The notes under the pieces are model-generated. The model did not search any database and was not told where the DNA came from. It saw nothing but the letters and a program-made list of their open reading frames with translations. Positions 42,513 through 52,517 of a DNA stretch of 64,000 nt are shown here, piece after piece (the stretch's first letter is position 1; each line of letters opens with the position of its first letter). The DNA is from Sulfurospirillum sp. (lineage in GTDB: Bacteria > Campylobacterota > Campylobacteria > Campylobacterales > Arcobacteraceae), in the NCBI GenBank assembly GCA_030491005.1, contig JAKZMJ010000008.1, positions 124,001-188,000 of the forward strand, written 5' to 3'. The translations under genes and the position numbers were made by a program.

Positions 42513-44206
42513 TATTCATCTCCTAATAAAGTCATTTCATTTAAAGCATGTCCATTTGGAACCATAGGAAAAACCTCTTCATGTCTTTGCACAAGTACTT
42601 CAATCATTGCTACTTTTTTATTTTTAATAGCATCGCTTAAAGCCAAATCAAATTCTTCTTTTGTATGCACTTGATAACCACATCCCCCAAAAGACTCAAC
42701 TAACATTTTAAAATTTGGTTGCATTATTAAATCAGTTTCGGAGAGTCTATTTTCATAAAACATTGTTTGCCATTGTCGCACCATTCCAAGATAATTATTA
42801 TTTAAAATAATATTAATAACAGGCAAATTACTTTCAACACAAGTCATTAATTCTTGAATATTCATTAAAATAGAACCATCACCTGTAATATTAATAGAAA
42901 TAAAATCTTTATCTCTCATGGCTCTAGCAACTCCTAAGGCAGCAGGTAAACCAAAGCCCATAGTTCCTAAACCACCAGAAGTAATAAACTGTCTGGGTCT
43001 TGAAAAAGGAAAAAATTGAGCTGTCCACATTTGATGTTGTCCTACATCTGTTGAGACAATAGCTTTCTCTCCTATTAATTCACCTACTCTTTTAATTACC
43101 CATTGAGGTTTCAAAATGTCATTTGAATCAATAAATTTTAAAGGCTCTTTTTTTCTATATTCTGCTAAAAGTTCTACCCAATTAGAATAATCATTTACAC
43201 TTACTTCGCTTAATGCACTAATCATACCTTTTAAAGTGACTTTTAAATCTCCTACAATTGGATAGTCTGCTTGTATAAGTTTAGATATAGATGCTGGATC
43301 TATATCTATATGAATAACTTTTGCTTTTTTTGCAAATTGATCCAGTCTTCCAGTTACCCTATCATCAAATCTTGCACCAAGTGAGATTAATAAATCAGTA
43401 TCATGTGCTGCCATATTTGCACAATATTCTCCGTGCATTCCTAACATACCACATAATAATGGATTAGTATGACCCATAACTCCTCTTGCCATTAAAGTTT
43501 CAACTGCTGGTATATTTGCTAATTTTGCAAATTCTCTAATCTCATCACTACAATTTGCGATTACAGCTCCACCACCTATATATAACAAAGGTTTTTTAGC
43601 TTTACAAATTGCGTCCATAGCTTTTTTTAATTGTTTTTTATTGCAATTAATAGTTGGTTTATATGTAGGAATATTAACTTCTTTTGGATATTCAAATATT
43701 CCAAGTTCACCTGTAATATCTTTTGGTATATCAATATGAACAGGTCCTGGTCTTCCTGTGCTTGCTATATGAAATGCTTCTTTCATAATGCGAGGAATAT
43801 CTTCAAGTTTATTTATTAAATAGTTATGTTTAGTACATGGTCTTGAAATTCCAACTGCATCAATTTCTTGGAAACCATCTGTTCCAATTATCGTTGTAGG
43901 CACTTGTCCTGAAATAACAACTAAAGCAATAGAATCCATATAAGCAGTTGCTAATCCTGTAACTGCATTTGTAAATCCAGGTCCACTTGTAACTATAGCC
44001 ACACCAACTTTGCCTGTACTTCTTGCATATCCATCTGCTGAATGTACTGATGCTTGTTCATGCCTTGATAATATATGCTCAAAATGATTTTGTTTATAAA
44101 TTTCATCGTAGACATTCATAATAGCGCCACCAGGGTATCCAAAGACTACTTCCACCCCTTCATTTTTCAATGATTCAATAATCATTTTTGCGCCACTTAT
44201 TTTCAT
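42512..44206 (-). CDS. ilvB: acetolactate synthase catalytic subunit
   Basis: ThDP-, FAD- and Mg-dependent first enzyme of branched-chain amino acid synthesis (564 aa). The catalytic Glu lies in LSRHEQASVHSADGYARS. The FAD region is around ARFDDRVTGRLDQFA, and the ThDP motif is TGDGSILMNIQELMT ... ILNNNYLGMVRQWQ. An IlvI-type isozyme name would be equally valid. Divergent from the flagellin-like gene, with 129 bases between. Confidence 0.95.
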   Translation of the reverse strand: MKISGAKMIIESLKNEGVEVVFGYPGGAIMNVYDEIYKQNHFEHILSRHEQASVHSADGYARSTGKVGVAIVTSGPGFTNAVTGLATAYMDSIALVVISGQVPTTIIGTDGFQEIDAVGISRPCTKHNYLINKLEDIPRIMKEAFHIASTGRPGPVHIDIPKDITGELGIFEYPKEVNIPTYKPTINCNKKQLKKAMDAICKAKKPLLYIGGGAVIANCSDEIREFAKLANIPAVETLMARGVMGHTNPLLCGMLGMHGEYCANMAAHDTDLLISLGARFDDRVTGRLDQFAKKAKVIHIDIDPASISKLIQADYPIVGDLKVTLKGMISALSEVSVNDYSNWVELLAEYRKKEPLKFIDSNDILKPQWVIKRVGELIGEKAIVSTDVGQHQMWTAQFFPFSRPRQFITSGGLGTMGFGLPAALGVARAMRDKDFISINITGDGSILMNIQELMTCVESNLPVINIILNNNYLGMVRQWQTMFYENRLSETDLIMQPNFKMLVESFGGCGYQVHTKEEFDLALSDAIKNKKVAMIEVLVQRHEEVFPMVPNGHALNEMTLLGDE

Positions 44207-44295
44207 AATGTATCTCCTTAGTAAATTAAATGCTATTTTACAAAATTAATTATAAATATAACTTAAAAAATATAGTATTTTGTTTTTTATAAAAA

Positions 44296-44311
44296 ATATA
44301 GTATACTATAT
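44296..44311. promoter_or_regulatory. 16-bp palindrome in the ilvB/flagellin-like divergent gap
   Basis: ATATAGTATACTATAT is perfectly symmetric and ends 24 bases before the flagellin-like start. A related half (AATATAGTATTTTG) lies 28 bases further left. It may be an operator or simply part of a TA-rich promoter. No sigma-28 (CGATWT) or sigma-54 (GG-N10-GC) promoter is visible in this gap. Confidence 0.25.
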
Positions 44312-44335
44312 ATAGGTTTTAATGAAGGATTTATT

Positions 44336-45124
44336 ATGAATATTTCAAATATAAATAACAATCTTAATAATAATACTGGTCTTGAAGTTAATAACAAAAT
44401 AAATGAAACTAAAAGTTTAAGTCAAATTAATGACATAAATAATGAAGATAAGAATTTATTTGTTAAAGACTACAATAAAAGCAGAGATGAGTTATCACTT
44501 AATTTGCAGTCATTAAATGACGGTATTGCTATAAGTAAATTCACTCAAAAAGCTTTAGATATCAATATACAAAATCTAACACAAGTAGAACAAAAATTTA
44601 CTGAGCTTAAAAATGATAATCAATTTGAAACAAATGATACTATTATAAAAAATGAACTTTTTCAAATAAAAGAGCAAAATCATCAAATCAAATATAAAAA
44701 TGAAAATATTTTTGTAGAAAACAATATTGAAGAAAATTTAATATCAATTGTAACGCAAGATACTTATCATGCAATAAATAAACCTGATATGACTAAAATG
44801 ATTAACGATTTAATAATTGGAACTTCTACGAATGATTTAAATTCTAGTTTAGGTTTAGAAAATGCTATAGGACAAATTCACAATACTATTGATGAAGTAA
44901 AAAGTGTTAAAGAACAATTTGCTAAAATAGATGATGAGTTAATATCAAGTGCAAAATCTTCTATTAATAATCAGATGGATTTATCTAAGAAAATGAACCT
45001 TCAAATAAACTTTGGAAAAGAAGTTATGGATTTCTCCAAAACAAATATTTTAGCTAATATTGGCTATTTAGTAGCATCTCAAGCAAATATTGTTCAAGAA
45101 CAAAGTACGAGATTATTATCTTAA
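44336..45124 (+). CDS. flagellin-like protein (FlaC-type)
   Basis: A 262-residue protein, Asn-rich at the N-terminus. The middle-N segment SLNDGIAISKFTQKALDINIQNL resembles the flagellin D1 helix (LxDGIxIxQxTxxALxxI). The C-terminal VMDFSKTNILANIGYLVASQANIVQEQS resembles the flagellin D0 helix, including terminal LLS. Size and layout recall C. jejuni FlaC (249 aa), a secreted flagellin paralogue not needed for the filament. It is monocistronic and outside any flagellar cluster. AAGGA lies 7 bases before the ATG. Moderately confident. Confidence 0.65.
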   Translation: MNISNINNNLNNNTGLEVNNKINETKSLSQINDINNEDKNLFVKDYNKSRDELSLNLQSLNDGIAISKFTQKALDINIQNLTQVEQKFTELKNDNQFETNDTIIKNELFQIKEQNHQIKYKNENIFVENNIEENLISIVTQDTYHAINKPDMTKMINDLIIGTSTNDLNSSLGLENAIGQIHNTIDEVKSVKEQFAKIDDELISSAKSSINNQMDLSKKMNLQINFGKEVMDFSKTNILANIGYLVASQANIVQEQSTRLLS

Positions 45125-45147
45125 AAAAATTCTAAAAATTCTAAAAA

Positions 45148-46200
45148 TTATTTTTTATCATCTTTATTTTCATCAAAAACATAAAATTTCTTTAATAGCT
45201 GAATTAAAGATATAAAGAAAGTTACCATAGCTGGTCCTAATATCATACCCCAAAATCCAAAAGTAGATAAACCTGCAACAATTGAAAAGAATATTAATAA
45301 TTCATTAATAGCTGTTGGTGTTTTAACAATTTTTTCATTTATGTACTTTATAATCATAGGTTTTAGAAAAGTATCAGCAATTATAGAAATAACTAATACA
45401 GAATATACAGCAATAATAATTGCATTTGTTAGCGTTCCTGTAACAGCTTCATATATCATAACAGGCACCCACATAATGATACCTCCAAATACAGGAATTA
45501 AAGAAGCAAAACCATATAAAACACCTAATAAAATACCATCATAAGAGAAAAATGTAACAAAAATACCAAATAACAAGCCCTCAAATACAGCTGTGACTAA
45601 TATAGAATATAAAACAACAGACATTACATTTGATGATTCATAAAATAATTCATTTGAATCATCTTTTTTTAAAGGCAACATATCTTTTATAGTATGAGAT
45701 AAAGATAAGCCATAAAAATTAAAAAAGAAATAAAATATTAAAATCATAATCATATTAATAATAAATGCAGCAGAATTCTTACCTAAGTAAGCCCCAAAAG
45801 ATATAAGATACTGGATATATTCTTGTATATTTACTTTTTGTAAAATCGTCTTTAAATTGTCTTTTATAACAATAAAATCATCAGATATATTTTCAACCCA
45901 AGCTTGTATGATATCAAATATTTGAACTAATGCTTGTTGATCTATTTGATTAATTAAAGAGGCAAAGGAAAAAATACAATACAAAATTGGCACAAAAAAT
46001 ATTGCAGTTAAAAATATAGTCATAATAAGAGAGCTAATCAAAGCACTTTTGATTTTATTTTTAATATAAATATAAAAAGAATGTGTAGCAACTGCTAATA
46101 AAAGTGCCACAATTAAGGGTGTTAAAAATGGATTAAAAAGTTTTATTAAAAAAAAAAGTGTTAGAATAGTAAGTGTTAGTAAAAAATATTGTGCTTTCAA
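45148..46200 (-). CDS. AI-2E family transporter / permease
   Basis: A 350-residue inner-membrane protein with about eight helices in the PerM/AI-2E layout: two N-terminal pairs, a hydrophilic middle (about 80-140), and the conserved C-terminal region [19 protein letters not shown] ... [12 protein letters not shown]. Members export small molecules, including AI-2 or antiporter substrates; the substrate here is unknown. It overlaps ruvB by 4 bases (ATGA). Confidence 0.88.
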   Translation of the reverse strand: MKAQYFLLTLTILTLFFLIKLFNPFLTPLIVALLLAVATHSFYIYIKNKIKSALISSLIMTIFLTAIFFVPILYCIFSFASLINQIDQQALVQIFDIIQAWVENISDDFIVIKDNLKTILQKVNIQEYIQYLISFGAYLGKNSAAFIINMIMILIFYFFFNFYGLSLSHTIKDMLPLKKDDSNELFYESSNVMSVVLYSILVTAVFEGLLFGIFVTFFSYDGILLGVLYGFASLIPVFGGIIMWVPVMIYEAVTGTLTNAIIIAVYSVLVISIIADTFLKPMIIKYINEKIVKTPTAINELLIFFSIVAGLSTFGFWGMILGPAMVTFFISLIQLLKKFYVFDENKDDKK

Positions 46201-47210
46201 AATAAATTTTCTTCTATTTTCAATAATGGTATTTTAAAAAAATCATAAGTTTTTAAACTAGCAATTCTTCCTCTTGCAGTTCTTTCAATAAAACCATTTG
46301 CAAGTAAATATGGTTCAATGGCATCTTCAATGGTACCTTCATCTTCACTCAATGCTGCTGCAATGGTAGATAGACCCATGGGTCTGCCTTTATTTGATAT
46401 TAAAAGTTTTAATAAATTGATATCCATTTCATCAAAACCAGCTTCATTAACTCCTAATTCATCTAACGCAAATTTACATCTTTTTAAATCTATAATATTT
46501 TCATTCTCAACTTCAGCAAAATCTCTAACTCTTCGTAAAAGCCTTAATGCTACACGGGGAGTTCCTCTGCTTCTTTGTGAAATTTCATAAGAAGCATCTT
46601 GATTTGTTTGTTTATTTAATTTTTTTGCTGCGATATTAACAATTTGACTTAATTCTTTATTATCATAAAATTGCATTCTAAAGTGCATTCCAAATCTTTC
46701 ACGTAAAGGATTTGACAACATTCCAGCTCTCGTCGTTGCACCAATGAGCGTAAATCTTGGAAGATCAATTTTTACAGTTTGTGCTGCTGGTCCTGAACCA
46801 ATGATAATATCTAATCTGTAATCCTCCATCGCAGGATACAGTATCTCTTCAACAGCAGGACTTAATCTATGTATTTCATCTATAAATAAGATATCACCTT
46901 CTTCAAGATTAGTCAAAATTGCTGCTAAGTCACCAGATTTTTCAATCATGGGTCCTGCTGTTATTTTAATATTTGAATTCATTTCATTAGAAACCAAATA
47001 TGCTAAAGTTGTTTTTCCAAGTCCAGGAGGTCCATAAAAAAGAATATGATCTAACGCTTCAGCTCTTTTTTTACTAGCAGTAATAAAAACTTTTAGATTT
47101 TTTTTTATTTTTTTTTGACCAATATAATCATCCCAAGTAGAAGGACGTAGACTTACATCTAAAGTATTTTCTTCAAAAGAAATTTCTTCTACTTCAACAA
47201 TTCTTTCCAC
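46197..47210 (-). CDS. ruvB: Holliday junction branch-migration helicase RuvB
   Basis: AAA+ motor that, with RuvA, moves Holliday junctions. Walker A is [13 protein letters not shown] and Walker B is [13 protein letters not shown]. Sensor I ([21 protein letters not shown]) and the C-terminal winged helix ([22 protein letters not shown]) are all present in 337 residues. It follows panB by 2 bases and precedes the AI-2E gene with an overlap, in one operon. Confidence 0.98.
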   Translation of the reverse strand: MERIVEVEEISFEENTLDVSLRPSTWDDYIGQKKIKKNLKVFITASKKRAEALDHILFYGPPGLGKTTLAYLVSNEMNSNIKITAGPMIEKSGDLAAILTNLEEGDILFIDEIHRLSPAVEEILYPAMEDYRLDIIIGSGPAAQTVKIDLPRFTLIGATTRAGMLSNPLRERFGMHFRMQFYDNKELSQIVNIAAKKLNKQTNQDASYEISQRSRGTPRVALRLLRRVRDFAEVENENIIDLKRCKFALDELGVNEAGFDEMDINLLKLLISNKGRPMGLSTIAAALSEDEGTIEDAIEPYLLANGFIERTARGRIASLKTYDFFKIPLLKIEENLF

Positions 47211-47212
47211 GT

Positions 47213-48022
47213 TTAATATTCCTCATCTTTTGATGGAAATGAAGAGTTTTGCACGTCTTTTCTATATTCATTAACAGCTTTTTTTACTAAAGATGCACCA
47301 TTCATATAATGTCTTACAAATTTTGGCTTAAAATCTTCAAATAAACCTAACATATCAGACCATACTAAAACTTGCCCATCAGTATTATTTCCAGAACCAA
47401 TACCAATAGTAGGGATATTAACAGATTCTGTGATTTTTTTAGCAACTTCGCTTATAACACCTTCAATAACTATAGCAAAAGCACCTGCTTTTTCAACTGC
47501 TTTTGCATCTTTAATGAGCTTGTTAATATCTTCTTGTGTTTTTCCTCTTACTTTATACCCACCTTCACTTCTTACATATTGAGGCATAAGTCCAATGTGA
47601 GCCATAACAGCTATTGAATTTGAAGTTAAATGCTTAATGATACCTGCCCTATCTTCTCCGCCTTCAATTTTAATTGCTTTTGCATTACACTCTTGATAAA
47701 CTTTAACTGCATTTTTTAATGCAATTTTTTTATTAGTATATGTACCAAAAGGCATATCTAAAACTACAAAAGCCTTAGAGGCACCTGTACAAACAGCTTT
47801 TGTATGATAAATCATTTGTTCTAAAGTAGCACTTAGAGTATCTTCTTTTCCTGCAAAACTCATATTTAAACTATCGCCTACAAGTAAGATATCTGCAATT
47901 TCTTTAAAGAGGTTTGCAAAAAGTGAATCATACACTGTGATTACTGTTAGTTTTTGCTTATTTTTAGAATTTTTTATTTTATTTATATTCATATATTCAA
48001 CATTATTTTTTATAATACTCAT
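47213..48022 (-). CDS. panB: 3-methyl-2-oxobutanoate hydroxymethyltransferase
   Basis: First committed step of pantothenate synthesis: hydroxymethylates ketoisovalerate using methylene-THF. Motifs are [35 protein letters not shown] with metal-binding Asp, [10 protein letters not shown], and [20 protein letters not shown] (269 aa). It is the first gene of panB-ruvB-AI-2E. Confidence 0.97.
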   Translation of the reverse strand: MSIIKNNVEYMNINKIKNSKNKQKLTVITVYDSLFANLFKEIADILLVGDSLNMSFAGKEDTLSATLEQMIYHTKAVCTGASKAFVVLDMPFGTYTNKKIALKNAVKVYQECNAKAIKIEGGEDRAGIIKHLTSNSIAVMAHIGLMPQYVRSEGGYKVRGKTQEDINKLIKDAKAVEKAGAFAIVIEGVISEVAKKITESVNIPTIGIGSGNNTDGQVLVWSDMLGLFEDFKPKFVRHYMNGASLVKKAVNEYRKDVQNSSFPSKDEEY

Positions 48023-48121
48023 ATTTTCCTCTTGATTTTTCTAAACTTTATATTCTTAATTTGGATTTTATTATTCTATCATATTTTACTTTATTAAATA
48101 ATTATCTATAGATAAAATTAT

Positions 48122-48613
48122 TTATATAAAATATTTTAAAGCATTGCTCTTAAGTTTTTTATATATTTCATTAAAATCAACAGGATACACTCTTGTGTCA
48201 GCTATTGATGTTATAAAGTTCGTATCACCTATCCACCTTGGAAGTACATGATAATGAATATGTTCTTCTATTCCAGCACCTGCTGCTTTATTTATATTCA
48301 TACCTATATTAATGCCTTGTGCATTTAATATTTCTTTTAACATTTTTGTAGCTTGCTTTACAAGTAAAGACATTTCTATCCAAGTTTTATCATCTAAGTT
48401 TTCAGTATTATTTGTGTGAACATTTGGTATTACCATTAGATGCCCAGGTGAGTATGGATATTTATTCATAACAACATAAGAATTTTTAGCTCTAAAAAGT
48501 ACAGCAAATTCTTCATCTTGTTTGGGATTTTTAACAATATTACAAAAAACACAAATATCTTTTTTGTGATTTATAACATATTGTGTTCTCCAAGGTGCGT
48601 ATAATCTGTTCAT
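48122..48613 (-). CDS. HIT-family hydrolase (Ap4A-type)
   Basis: A 163-residue histidine-triad protein. The HxHxH triad is in EEHIHYHVLPRW and the N-terminal zinc-like CVFCNIV precedes KNSYVVMNKYPYSPGHLMVIPNVH. The YAPWRTQYV start is shared with Ap4A phosphorylases and HIT proteins of many bacteria. It hydrolyses or phosphorolyses dinucleoside polyphosphates or AMP conjugates; the substrate is not known. It starts 8 bases after murF. Confidence 0.88.
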   Translation of the reverse strand: MNRLYAPWRTQYVINHKKDICVFCNIVKNPKQDEEFAVLFRAKNSYVVMNKYPYSPGHLMVIPNVHTNNTENLDDKTWIEMSLLVKQATKMLKEILNAQGINIGMNINKAAGAGIEEHIHYHVLPRWIGDTNFITSIADTRVYPVDFNEIYKKLKSNALKYFI

Positions 48614-48621
48614 AAGTAATC

Positions 48622-50064
48622 CTAAATAAAATTTGGTGCATCATTTGCAAATAAAATTAAATCTTTCTTTTTAGTATAGTCAATCAAAGTTTCTTCTAGT
48701 TTATTTTTATCTTTTAATATAAATGTTTTTGCTTCATCAATATATTTTGTTAGTATGGATATATTTAGTGTTCCAGTTAAGATAACATAATCAAAATTTT
48801 TATTAATACTTTGTGCTAATAAAATATTCGCATCAAGAGTAGACTCAACTAAGCCAGGTGTTATTATAACTTTTCTTCCTTCATAAGATGAACATATTTT
48901 AATAGCCTCTAACATACCCTCAAGGTTACCATTAAAACTATCATCAATTATGACTTTATCATTTGCCCTTGATAACTCTAACCTATGTGAAGTGGCTTTT
49001 ATATTTTTAATAGAATTTCTAATTTCTTTTATGCCTATGCCTAATTCATATGCCAGTAAAATAACAGCTGTTAAATTAATAGCATTAAATGAACCTAAAA
49101 TAGGAGCATAAAAATCTTCATCTTTTTCATTAATAATCACAGTAAACCATAAACCATCAAGGTTACTCATAGTTATGTTTAAATTTTGTGGAAACTTCAT
49201 AATTTTATCATATTCTTTTATAGGCACACTATTATGTACAAAACCTTTTATCATAGAAGGAGATTGTAAAATTTCCATTTTAGTAGTAATGATATTATCT
49301 AAAGTTTTAAAATACTCAATATGCTGTTCTCCTACACTTCCAATAATACAGTATGTGGGTTCTAAAAACATAGTAATTTCTTCTATGTCTCCTTTTTGTC
49401 TAGCTCCAGCTTCTGCTATATAAATTTGTGTTTTATTATTTAAATTTGTATTTACATCTACTAAAATACCTGTAATGGTATTTACAGAACGAGGAGTTTT
49501 ATGTACCTTGTATTTATCTTTTAATACTTGATATAAATAATTTTTAATAGAAGTTTTACCATACGACCCTGTAATTAAAATAGTTTTTAATTTAAAAAAA
49601 GTTTTAAGTTTTTCCTTTGCCTTATGTTTAAAAGAAATAAAAAATATCTTCTCTAAAATACTTGATATACCATAAGATAATAATAAGGGTACAAAAATTA
49701 TTGAAATACTATATTCACCCATACTTAAAAAAAGTATTTCAAAAGCAAAAGTAATAAATAGTAAAATAGCCAAAAATCTTTTAACTCTTGAAGTTAAAAC
49801 TAAAGACTTAGTAAGTTTAATATTCCAAAAAACAAAACTTGTTAAATACAATACATAAAAATACAATAAAAAATAAATATTATCTAAGATATAAAACAAT
49901 ACAATAGGCATTAAGAAATATGTGATATGCCATTGCCATTTATGATGTTTTAATATTACTCTTTCTAAACGATAATCATACCACTGTAAATTTGTGATTA
50001 AATACCAACCCAAAGACATAATTAAGATTATGTGTGTAAATATATTAAAGTATTCCATTTTCAA
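48622..50064 (-). CDS. murF: MurF ligase with an N-terminal membrane domain
   Basis: UDP-MurNAc-tripeptide:D-Ala-D-Ala ligase, the last cytoplasmic peptidoglycan-precursor step. The ATP loop is ILITGSYGKTSIKNYLYQVL (about 159-178), with EAGARQKGDIEEI and VIIDDSFNGNLEGMLEAIK as Mur-ligase motifs. The first 155 residues are not the usual substrate-binding domain but about five membrane helices, an arrangement known in Campylobacterota. It overlaps the alpha/beta hydrolase by 20 bases and ddl is close upstream, so D-Ala-D-Ala synthesis and use are encoded together. Confidence 0.88.
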   Translation of the reverse strand: MKMEYFNIFTHIILIMSLGWYLITNLQWYDYRLERVILKHHKWQWHITYFLMPIVLFYILDNIYFLLYFYVLYLTSFVFWNIKLTKSLVLTSRVKRFLAILLFITFAFEILFLSMGEYSISIIFVPLLLSYGISSILEKIFFISFKHKAKEKLKTFFKLKTILITGSYGKTSIKNYLYQVLKDKYKVHKTPRSVNTITGILVDVNTNLNNKTQIYIAEAGARQKGDIEEITMFLEPTYCIIGSVGEQHIEYFKTLDNIITTKMEILQSPSMIKGFVHNSVPIKEYDKIMKFPQNLNITMSNLDGLWFTVIINEKDEDFYAPILGSFNAINLTAVILLAYELGIGIKEIRNSIKNIKATSHRLELSRANDKVIIDDSFNGNLEGMLEAIKICSSYEGRKVIITPGLVESTLDANILLAQSINKNFDYVILTGTLNISILTKYIDEAKTFILKDKNKLEETLIDYTKKKDLILFANDAPNFI

Positions 50065-50764
50065 TTCTTCTACTAATATCTTCTACATTCTTGCAAAAGA
50101 AAAAGTGATCTCCTTTATAAGATGTAAAAGTGCTGTGTTTGATTAATGAGTTTATAGTTTTACCAGACTCTATGCTCGTAGCAGTATCATCTGTCCCCCA
50201 AAAAATCAAAGCATTATTTATAAAGTTTTCAAATATACTTTTAAAATCTTCATTAACAATATTTTTAAAAGTTTGATACATAACTTCACTCATATTGTTA
50301 ACATCACTACTTCTAAAGATAGAAGTAAGCCTATTTAAACCTAAAGTATTAAAAGATTTAGCAAGAATAATCTGAGTTCTAACGCAAAGAGATTTGTCTT
50401 CTAAAATTCCAGCACTACTTAAGAGTACAAGGTTTTTAGGATTTAAAAGTACTGCTATTTTTCCACCAAAAGAATGACCTATTATGGTATGGAAAGTAGA
50501 ATTTAATTTTGATAAAAAACTTTTGATAATCTTTGAATAATCAAAAGTATTTAAGGCACAATCATTTGATGATTTACCAAAGCCAGGAAGATCTATATAA
50601 ATATGTCTAAAATTATCTAAATATTTATGAAAAACTTTTTTCATAAACTCTTTATTACAAGCCCAACCATGTAAAAAAACTATATCTTGTGTTTTATTTG
50701 AATTTAGTATTTCATACGATATATCAAATGATTTATCAAGGTATTTGACAGTTTTAATAGCCAA
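50045..50764 (-). CDS. alpha/beta hydrolase
   Basis: A 239-residue alpha/beta-fold hydrolase. The oxyanion loop is FLHGWACNKEF, the nucleophile Ser is in IIGHSFGGKIA, Asp in WGTDDTATS, and His in YKGDHFFFCKN. The gene stands between ddl (2-base gap) and murF (20-base overlap), a position conserved in this phylum, so a role linked to cell-wall precursors is plausible but unproven. Confidence 0.85.
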   Translation of the reverse strand: MAIKTVKYLDKSFDISYEILNSNKTQDIVFLHGWACNKEFMKKVFHKYLDNFRHIYIDLPGFGKSSNDCALNTFDYSKIIKSFLSKLNSTFHTIIGHSFGGKIAVLLNPKNLVLLSSAGILEDKSLCVRTQIILAKSFNTLGLNRLTSIFRSSDVNNMSEVMYQTFKNIVNEDFKSIFENFINNALIFWGTDDTATSIESGKTINSLIKHSTFTSYKGDHFFFCKNVEDISRRIENGIL

Positions 50765-50766
50765 GT

Positions 50767-51801
50767 TTATTTTCCCTTACTTGCTTGAATTTTATTAACA
50801 TATTCATAAGTAATAGGTATTTGTTTCTTTTTAGGAAGATTTGATGCTAGATTTTTGAACAAAGAAGAAAAATCATCAAATAAATAATTAGCCATAGACC
50901 CAGGAATAGAATTGATTTCATTTAAATATACATCATCTTCAACAACAAAGAAATCACATCTTATAATTGAGCCTTCAAATAATTCATTATATAAAATTTT
51001 AAAATTACTTTTTAACTTTTCTTCAAGGTTTGCTGATATATCTGCTTTTGTAGCTGTTGATGTTCTTGAAAAATCTAAATATTTTTTATCAAAATCTAAA
51101 AAATCAACTTTTTGTGGCTCTTCTACAATAGAAAAGTGAAATTCATCTTTTATTTTACATCCTGCTAAATTATATTCTTTAATACCTTTTATGAAAGGTT
51201 CTATTATAACATTATTATCAAATTCATAGGCAATATCAAGTGCATATTCTAGTTCATCTTTATTCTTAACTATACTAACACCAATGGAGCTACCAAGTCT
51301 TAAGGGCTTAATTATTATTGGATATTGATTTATGATAACTTCATCATTTTTGTTATAATATTTATATGTTATTGTTTTAACATTTAAACTTAAAGCATAA
51401 GCTTTTGTAAGAAACTTATTAGAACTAATACTACAAGCTTCCACACGAGGTGCTAAATAAGGAATATCATAAAACTCAAATAAAGAAGATAAGATACCAT
51501 CTTCTCCATCTCCTCCATGACTTAAGTTTAAAACTACATCAAAATCTATTGTTTTGTTTGAAAATACTCCTTTAGTAAAAAAGCTTTTCTTACTAAGATA
51601 TACTTTATTATATTTTGTATATTCACCCAAACTAAATAGTCTTGATTTTATTATATTTGTTGGAATATGATAAAAATCTCTATTTTTATCTAAAAATAAA
51701 TATATTAATTCATCTTTAATAACATCTTTCATAGCAATAGCACTTACAATTGAAATCTCATGCTCAAAGCTAATACCACCAAATACTATAATTATCTTCA
51801 T
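50767..51801 (-). CDS. ddl: D-alanine--D-alanine ligase
   Basis: An ATP-grasp enzyme (344 aa) forming the D-Ala-D-Ala dipeptide. Motifs are VFGGISFEHEISIVSA, LSHGGDGEDGILSSLFE, PLRLGSSIGVSIVKN, and YLNEINSIPGSM with metal-binding Glu and Asn. Followed closely by the hydrolase and murF, which uses its product. It lies 20 bases after ruvA. Confidence 0.96.
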   Translation of the reverse strand: MKIIIVFGGISFEHEISIVSAIAMKDVIKDELIYLFLDKNRDFYHIPTNIIKSRLFSLGEYTKYNKVYLSKKSFFTKGVFSNKTIDFDVVLNLSHGGDGEDGILSSLFEFYDIPYLAPRVEACSISSNKFLTKAYALSLNVKTITYKYYNKNDEVIINQYPIIIKPLRLGSSIGVSIVKNKDELEYALDIAYEFDNNVIIEPFIKGIKEYNLAGCKIKDEFHFSIVEEPQKVDFLDFDKKYLDFSRTSTATKADISANLEEKLKSNFKILYNELFEGSIIRCDFFVVEDDVYLNEINSIPGSMANYLFDDFSSLFKNLASNLPKKKQIPITYEYVNKIQASKGK

Positions 51802-51821
51802 TTATTACCTTTTATAATTTA

Positions 51822-52376
51822 TTATTTTTGTAATTTTTTCAGAGCTTCTTTTACTAAATCGCTGGTATTCACCGATATACAAGTTTTCAAAATTTTTGTT
51901 ACTAAATCTTTTTTAAATCCTAAAGATTCAAGTGCCAAAGAAGCTTCTAGTGAATAATTATTAGAATCATCTACTTCACCATCTACAATAAAACCTGATA
52001 ATTCTACTAAAATCCTACTAGCTCCTTTTGGACCAATACCTGGAACTCTTTTAAGCATAGTTACATCATTTGAATTTACTATTGTAGAAAATGAACTTGG
52101 TGTAAATGTTGAACAAATGGCAAGTGCTACCTTTGGTCCTACTCCATTTATCTTAATAACTGTATCAAAAAGTTTTTTTTCATCTGAATCTAAAAAGCCA
52201 TATAAACTTTGTGAATCTTCTTTTATAATATGTGTTATAAATAACTTTATATCATTTGTAATTATCTTCGAGCTACAATTAATGGAGACAAAAACTTGGT
52301 ATGTAATTCCATTTACATTGACATTTAAAACAGTTGGTTCTTTTTTTTCTATTAAGCCATTTAGCCCTATTATCAT
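51822..52376 (-). CDS. ruvA: Holliday junction-binding protein RuvA
   Basis: A 184-residue tetrameric junction-binding partner of RuvB. The OB-fold start [15 protein letters not shown], tandem helix-hairpin-helix elements ([30 protein letters not shown]) and a C-terminal RuvB-contact domain ([20 protein letters not shown]) are present. It is encoded apart from ruvB, ahead of ddl. Confidence 0.95.
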   Translation of the reverse strand: MIIGLNGLIEKKEPTVLNVNVNGITYQVFVSINCSSKIITNDIKLFITHIIKEDSQSLYGFLDSDEKKLFDTVIKINGVGPKVALAICSTFTPSSFSTIVNSNDVTMLKRVPGIGPKGASRILVELSGFIVDGEVDDSNNYSLEASLALESLGFKKDLVTKILKTCISVNTSDLVKEALKKLQK

Positions 52377-52517
52377 ATTAATTCTTTTTTATTTATTTTT
52401 ATTTATTAAGATTTTATTATATAATATTTCAACTTAAATCACGAAAAATTACAAAGTTCAATAGGTTTTATAGGTTAGATTAAGCTTTAGTCATTTATAT
52501 TTTTATTTAAATCAAAA

